64,000 nucleotides of DNA from Oleiphilus messinensis. GTDB lineage: Bacteria > Pseudomonadota > Gammaproteobacteria > Pseudomonadales > Oleiphilaceae. Below, one piece after another: positions 59,729 through 64,000 of this stretch; positions within the stretch are counted from its first letter, which is position 1, and the number at the start of each line of letters is the position of its first letter. The notes beneath the pieces are model-generated. The model was not told the DNA's origin. It ran no database searches and saw only the letters and a program-made list of their open reading frames with translations. The position numbers and the translations under genes are program-made. The DNA lies in NCBI RefSeq assembly GCF_002162375.1, contig NZ_CP021425.1, positions 1,237,501 through 1,301,500 on the forward strand, given 5' to 3'.

Positions 59729-59808
59729 CTGGTTTTTTGCTGTATTCAACTTTGATGCTTATACTGAGGCAACGAATAACTCATCCGGGCTGCCCTTAAG
59801 TATCAAAT

Positions 59809-61182
59809 ATGGAACGAAATACCTTCACCACTGTGATTGGCTGGATTGCCGCTGGCCTGTTGGTCTCCAAGTCTGTTATTGCTGATTCTGCAGCAGCTGA
59901 CGCCTCAAATCTGGATATTGAACTGACGCGCTTGATCAAAGCACAAAATATTTCGTCGATTTATTCAGATAAAGGACAAAGTACAGAGAAAGTCGCACTG
60001 GGCAGAGCGCTTTTTTTTGATAAGGTGTTAAGCGGCAGTGGCGATATCGCCTGTGCGACCTGCCACCATCCTAATCTTCATTCCGGAGATGACCTGAGCC
60101 TCTCCATTGGTGTGGGGGGGGATGGACTGGGCTATGAACGTAAACTTGGCAAGGCTCGCCCGCTAATTCCCCGAAATGCACCCGAAATTTTCAATCGGGG
60201 GGCATCACAGTGGCGTACCATGTTCTGGGACGGCCGGGTGGAAATTGCCGCTGATGGCCACCGAATTTCTCCTGCGGATGAAAAGTTACCCGCCGACAAA
60301 CTGGAAAACATCGTGGCCATGCAAGCAATGTTTCCCGTGACCTCGCGGCACGAAATGCGGGGCCGTAAGGGGGATCTTGATGTTTCCGGTCAACCGAATA
60401 CGCTCGCGGCAATAGGGGATACGGACTTCGAAGAAATCTGGGAACGTGTCATGGGTCGGGTGTTGGCGATTCCAGAGTATGTCGCTCTGTTTAAACAGGC
60501 ATACCCTGAACTCGCTACAGATGAATTACATTACGCCCATGCGGCAAATGCTCTGGCTGCATTTCAAACAAAATCTTTTACCTTTGAAGACAGCCCGTGG
60601 GATCGTTATCTGAGGGGGGAGCAGGCGGCTTTGCCAGAGGCGGCAAAACAGGGTGCTATTCTCTTCTATGGCAGCGCTGGTTGCTCATCCTGTCATAGCG
60701 GCGCGTTAATGACAGACCAAAAATTTTATAACTTGCTGGTGCCGCAAATTGGCCCGGGCCACCGTGACAGTTCCGGTTTTGATATTGGCCGGGCTCGAGT
60801 GACAGATCAGAAGAAAGATGCTTTTGCTTTCCGCACGCCGCCTCTGCGCAATGTTGCGATTACCGGACCCTGGATGCATAACGGTTCCTATATGTCGTTA
60901 GAGGCTGTGATCGAGCATCATGCCAAACCTCTGGAGATGCTGCAGGCTTATGATGCTTCGCAACTTGATCCCAGCGTTAAAAAAACGTTTCGCCTGAATA
61001 CTTCGACAATACTCGTTATGTCGCAAACATTTTCCCCCGAGATCAATGTTGTACCTGAATTAAATTCACAGGAAACCGAGCAGTTAATTGCGTTTCTGGA
61101 ATCCTTGACGTCACCATCCACCCAGGATTTGTCGTACCTTGTCCCCCAAACCGTTCCGAGCGGGTTGCCGGTTGATCGTTAA
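59809..61182 (+). CDS. Di-heme cytochrome c peroxidase/MauG-family protein
   Basis: A signal peptide (cleavage near IADSA, residue 25) precedes a 430-residue periplasmic domain with two c-type heme sites: CATCH (Cys82, Cys85, His86) and CSSCH near residue 298. The conserved FRTPPLRNVAITGPWMHNG segment near 345 belongs to the cytochrome c peroxidase/MauG family. Members reduce H2O2 or oxidise protein partners. The next gene, 31 bp away, encodes an exported FG-GAP/ASPIC protein, a pairing that suggests a common extracytoplasmic process. Confidence 0.87.
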   Translation: MERNTFTTVIGWIAAGLLVSKSVIADSAAADASNLDIELTRLIKAQNISSIYSDKGQSTEKVALGRALFFDKVLSGSGDIACATCHHPNLHSGDDLSLSIGVGGDGLGYERKLGKARPLIPRNAPEIFNRGASQWRTMFWDGRVEIAADGHRISPADEKLPADKLENIVAMQAMFPVTSRHEMRGRKGDLDVSGQPNTLAAIGDTDFEEIWERVMGRVLAIPEYVALFKQAYPELATDELHYAHAANALAAFQTKSFTFEDSPWDRYLRGEQAALPEAAKQGAILFYGSAGCSSCHSGALMTDQKFYNLLVPQIGPGHRDSSGFDIGRARVTDQKKDAFAFRTPPLRNVAITGPWMHNGSYMSLEAVIEHHAKPLEMLQAYDASQLDPSVKKTFRLNTSTILVMSQTFSPEINVVPELNSQETEQLIAFLESLTSPSTQDLSYLVPQTVPSGLPVDR

Positions 61183-61213
61183 TTCTGCGTAACCCTCCCT
61201 GTTGGAGATCTAC

Positions 61214-64000
61214 ATGTTTCACACCTTTGTCTGGCGACCTTGCGCCACCTTTGCCAGTAAACATGCGCTTCTGGTTGCGCTCAGCTGTTCTCTTGTCAAT
61301 GTTGGGGTGCCGGTTGCCAGTGCCAGCGCGCGAAATCAGGGGGGCGACGTGTCCCCCCCCATTGCGCCTGACAGTATTCAGGGCACACCGCTGGTCAAAC
61401 CGGAGCGTCAAGGTGAAAAGCTTTTCGCTCGATTGGGTGAAAAGGAGACCGGAATTCGTTTCGCCAACACACTTTCTGTCGAACATCAGCGTAATTTTAC
61501 ATTTAACGGGGCGGGGTTGGCCTCCGGCGATTTCGATGGTGATGGCTTGACGGACTTGTATCTGGTCACTGAAGAAGGCCAAAGCAAGTTGTATCGTAAT
61601 CTGGGCGGGTTTCGTTTTGCCGATGTGACCACCCAGGCCGGGATTAAGCAGGATAAAGCGGGCTTTGCAATTGGCGCCAGCTTTGCGGATATCGATAATG
61701 ATCACGATCTGGATCTGTTTCTGACCAATTGGAATATGCCGAACACGCTGTATCGTAACAACGGAGACGGAACCTTTACGGACATCACTGATACCGCAGG
61801 GGTCGGTTATAACGGCGGCTCAACCACAGCCACGTTCGCAGATTATGACCGTGACGGTGATCTGGACTTTTACGTGGCCACCTATCGACCTGCTGATCTT
61901 GCCGCCGAAATTGGTACACCAAAACTCGAGATGAAAGATGGCCAGATTGTTATTCCCGATAACCTCAAGAGTTCGATCGAGTTATTCGAAACCAAGAAAG
62001 GTTTGAGTGTTCGGCAACTGGGCGAGCCTGATTTACTGTACCGTAATAATGGCGACGGTACCTTTACTGAAGTTGCCAAACAGGCGGGGATCTCCGGCGG
62101 GTATTGGGGACTTTCGGCATCTTTCAGTGATATCGATAATGATGGCTGGCCAGACTTATATGTCACCAATGATTTCTGGTCGCCAGACATGTTTTACCAT
62201 AACAATGGTGATGGCACTTTCACGTTGCTGGATGCGGAACGTGTTCAGCAAACGCCGATGTTTGCGATGGGGATGGACTTTGCGGACATCAACAATGATG
62301 GGCTGACGGACTATTTCGTAGGTGACATGTTGAGTCAGGATGCCACCTTGCGACTGACCCAACACGGCTTGATGGATACCACTTTGCCACCGGATGAGTC
62401 AGCCGCCCAGGTGATGCATAACGGACTTTATCTCAATAATGGTGATGGCTCGTTCAGTGAAATTTCCTGGTTCGCCGGCGTCGCCGCCAGTGAATGGACC
62501 TGGTCGACAAAATTCGCCGATATTGATCTGGACGGCTATGTCGATTTATTGATCAGTAACGGTATGATCGGTGATTTGATGGATAGCGATGTGCTGGCGA
62601 ACATTAATCTCCCCCAGTTCAAAAATGCACCGGCTTATTATGAAAATTACCCCAAGCTGGCCACACCGAATAACGCTTTTCGCAACAATGGTGATTTGAC
62701 CTTTTCCGAAGTCTCGGCACTTTGGGGAATTGATGATGAATCCATTGCCCATGGTGCCACTCTGGCAGATTTGGACAATGACGGGGATCTGGACAAGGTC
62801 GATAATTTCATGAATGAGCCACTGGGTGTTTACCGGAATAACGCCCTGAAGAACCGCATTCTTGTGGAATTGGTCGGGTATCGTTCGAATTCCTTCGGGA
62901 TCGGTGCGCGGGTTACGGTTACCTCTACAAATGGTCAAAAGCAGACCCGGATGATGACAACCTCCGGTGGATATCTCTCCAGCCACGCTCCCGTGTTGGT
63001 TTTCGGCCTGGATGATGCCGAGACGATCAAACAGATCGAGGTCAACTGGCCTTCCGGGCATAGCCAAACCTTCACTGACATTGAACAGAAAGCGTTGCTG
63101 GCCAATCAACGCTATGTAATCGCGGAACCGGACAGCATTCGCACGCCTCCGCCACCTCGACGTTTGCAGGCTGAGAACACCCAATTCGCCGAAGTGGGCG
63201 CAACGGCGGGGTTGACCCACGCCCATATTGAGGCAAATTTTGATGACCGGCAGTATGAAGGCTACGATGATTTTGAAGAGCAGCTTTTGTTGCCTCGCCG
63301 ACTTTCGGCGATTGGGCCAGGGGTCTCCTGGGCCGACATGGATGCCGATGGGGATGATGATCTGTATGTTGCCGGAGCACATGGACAGGCCGGGACAGTC
63401 TATCAAAATCTGGGGGATGGCAGGTTTGACCCGATTTCCAATAATATCGTTCCAGCGGCTTTGGAAGAATTGGCAACCGTCTGGTATGCCAATGGCGCGT
63501 TTGTTTCCAGCTTCAGCCGATACGAAGTTCCAAATGCGCCCATAGCGGCCATTATGGCCAACAATAACGGATTGCAGTTTCAGGCTGATGCTTCTGGTGG
63601 TGCACTGGCTTTAAACGACATGGATGGTGATGGAGACCTCGATATTTTTATCGGGGGCAGAGCAATACCGAACCAATGGCCGTTACCGGCGTCCAGCTAC
63701 ATTTATCGCAATGATGGTGCAACTTACACAAATGTTACCGCAGAAAAAGCACCCGGATTGCTTGAACTGGGCCTGGCAACTGGAGCGATGTGGCTGGATA
63801 TCGATAATGATCAGGACAGTGATTTGCTTATTGCCACAGAATATGGCCCGGTGCGTTTGTTTATAAATGATAAAGGTGCCTTCCGTGATGCTACAAAAAC
63901 CTCAGGACTGCAGAAGTGGCATGGCCTTTGGTCGGGTATTACCGCTGGTGACTTCAACGAAGATGGCTACATGGATTTTGCCGTGGCGAACTGGGGGATG
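61214..64000 (+). CDS. Exported FG-GAP/VCBS repeat protein with ASPIC/UnbV domain (CRTAC1-like), partial
   Basis: ATG at 61214 has GGAG six bases upstream. The frame is open for 929 codons to the window edge. A signal peptide (cleavage near ASA, residue 38) is followed by at least ten calcium-binding DxDxDGxxD-type FG-GAP repeats (DFDGDGLTD, DYDRDGDLD, DIDNDGWPD, DMDGDGDLD and others). They form one beta-propeller set before and another after an ASPIC/UnbV segment (about 555-620, SFGIGARV to VNWPSG). Such proteins are large, extracytoplasmic and of poorly known function. It is probably co-transcribed with the di-heme peroxidase gene. Confidence 0.87.
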   Translation, partial: MFHTFVWRPCATFASKHALLVALSCSLVNVGVPVASASARNQGGDVSPPIAPDSIQGTPLVKPERQGEKLFARLGEKETGIRFANTLSVEHQRNFTFNGAGLASGDFDGDGLTDLYLVTEEGQSKLYRNLGGFRFADVTTQAGIKQDKAGFAIGASFADIDNDHDLDLFLTNWNMPNTLYRNNGDGTFTDITDTAGVGYNGGSTTATFADYDRDGDLDFYVATYRPADLAAEIGTPKLEMKDGQIVIPDNLKSSIELFETKKGLSVRQLGEPDLLYRNNGDGTFTEVAKQAGISGGYWGLSASFSDIDNDGWPDLYVTNDFWSPDMFYHNNGDGTFTLLDAERVQQTPMFAMGMDFADINNDGLTDYFVGDMLSQDATLRLTQHGLMDTTLPPDESAAQVMHNGLYLNNGDGSFSEISWFAGVAASEWTWSTKFADIDLDGYVDLLISNGMIGDLMDSDVLANINLPQFKNAPAYYENYPKLATPNNAFRNNGDLTFSEVSALWGIDDESIAHGATLADLDNDGDLDKVDNFMNEPLGVYRNNALKNRILVELVGYRSNSFGIGARVTVTSTNGQKQTRMMTTSGGYLSSHAPVLVFGLDDAETIKQIEVNWPSGHSQTFTDIEQKALLANQRYVIAEPDSIRTPPPPRRLQAENTQFAEVGATAGLTHAHIEANFDDRQYEGYDDFEEQLLLPRRLSAIGPGVSWADMDADGDDDLYVAGAHGQAGTVYQNLGDGRFDPISNNIVPAALEELATVWYANGAFVSSFSRYEVPNAPIAAIMANNNGLQFQADASGGALALNDMDGDGDLDIFIGGRAIPNQWPLPASSYIYRNDGATYTNVTAEKAPGLLELGLATGAMWLDIDNDQDSDLLIATEYGPVRLFINDKGAFRDATKTSGLQKWHGLWSGITAGDFNEDGYMDFAVANWGM

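Noticed and set aside
61043-61705. 220-codon minus-strand frame, and similar long minus-strand frames at 62546-63476
   Set aside because: They lie antisense within the open, repeat-rich FG-GAP gene; their length reflects its codon pattern.

Overview
The window reads as chromosomal DNA of a free-living, probably marine or aquatic gammaproteobacterium of roughly balanced base composition. The support is a MaoP gene next to an HdfR-type LysR gene, an LpoB-type activator of penicillin-binding proteins, a lipid A acyltransferase of the LpxL group, a desaturase/reductase pair and a Vibrio-like syp polysaccharide system. I cannot name the genus. I saw no rRNA, tRNA or CRISPR array.

Bases 1-9132 are mostly housekeeping and lipid genes: a cut ferredoxin reductase and its fatty acid desaturase, threonine deaminase ilvA, a saccharopine dehydrogenase-like reductase, an unknown exported protein, an LpxL-like acyltransferase, a short-chain dehydrogenase and an FAD oxidoreductase. 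A leader peptide with runs of Ile and Val codons, a competing antiterminator and a terminator upstream of ilvA look like a classical transcription attenuator.

Bases 9133-15796 hold three exported proteins (a DUF6160-like protein, a HAF-repeat protein and a protein with two ASH/choice-of-anchor-D domains) around an AraC-type regulator. Two of the three genes share an almost identical promoter module with direct repeats spaced 21 bp. A tandem array of palindromes sits between the convergent HAF and AraC genes.

Bases 15797-27031 carry a giant Ser/Thr kinase/AAA/GAF/histidine kinase, lpoB with a partner lipoprotein, a second threonine dehydratase-like enzyme, an alpha/beta hydrolase, a transglutaminase-like protein and a VanZ-like membrane protein.

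Bases 27132-54752 form one large exopolysaccharide locus. Wzx flippase, Wzy polymerase, Wzz, glycosyltransferases, an initiating sugar-phosphate transferase fused to a glycosyltransferase, a hexapeptide acyltransferase and an asparagine-synthase-like enzyme make the polymer. A STAS protein, OmpA lipoprotein, SLBB export protein, CapB-like ATPase, PhnD-type binding protein, hybrid sensor kinase, HATPase-REC-PP2C switch and sigma54 activator follow in one operon. This order and these architectures match sypA-sypG of Vibrio fischeri, with the PhnD protein as an added candidate sensor. Three sigma54-type -24/-12 promoters, each with a nearby TTGCAA-rich element, suggest that the SypG-like activator drives the whole locus. 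A REC-GGDEF protein ties it to c-di-GMP.

Bases 54753-64000 contain a FitAB/VapBC toxin-antitoxin locus broken by an IS200/IS605 element with divergent tnpA and tnpB, then hdfR, a small exported protein, maoP, a 2OG-Fe(II) oxygenase, a tiny zinc-ribbon protein, a di-heme cytochrome c peroxidase-like protein and the first 929 codons of a large FG-GAP/ASPIC-UnbV protein cut by the window edge.
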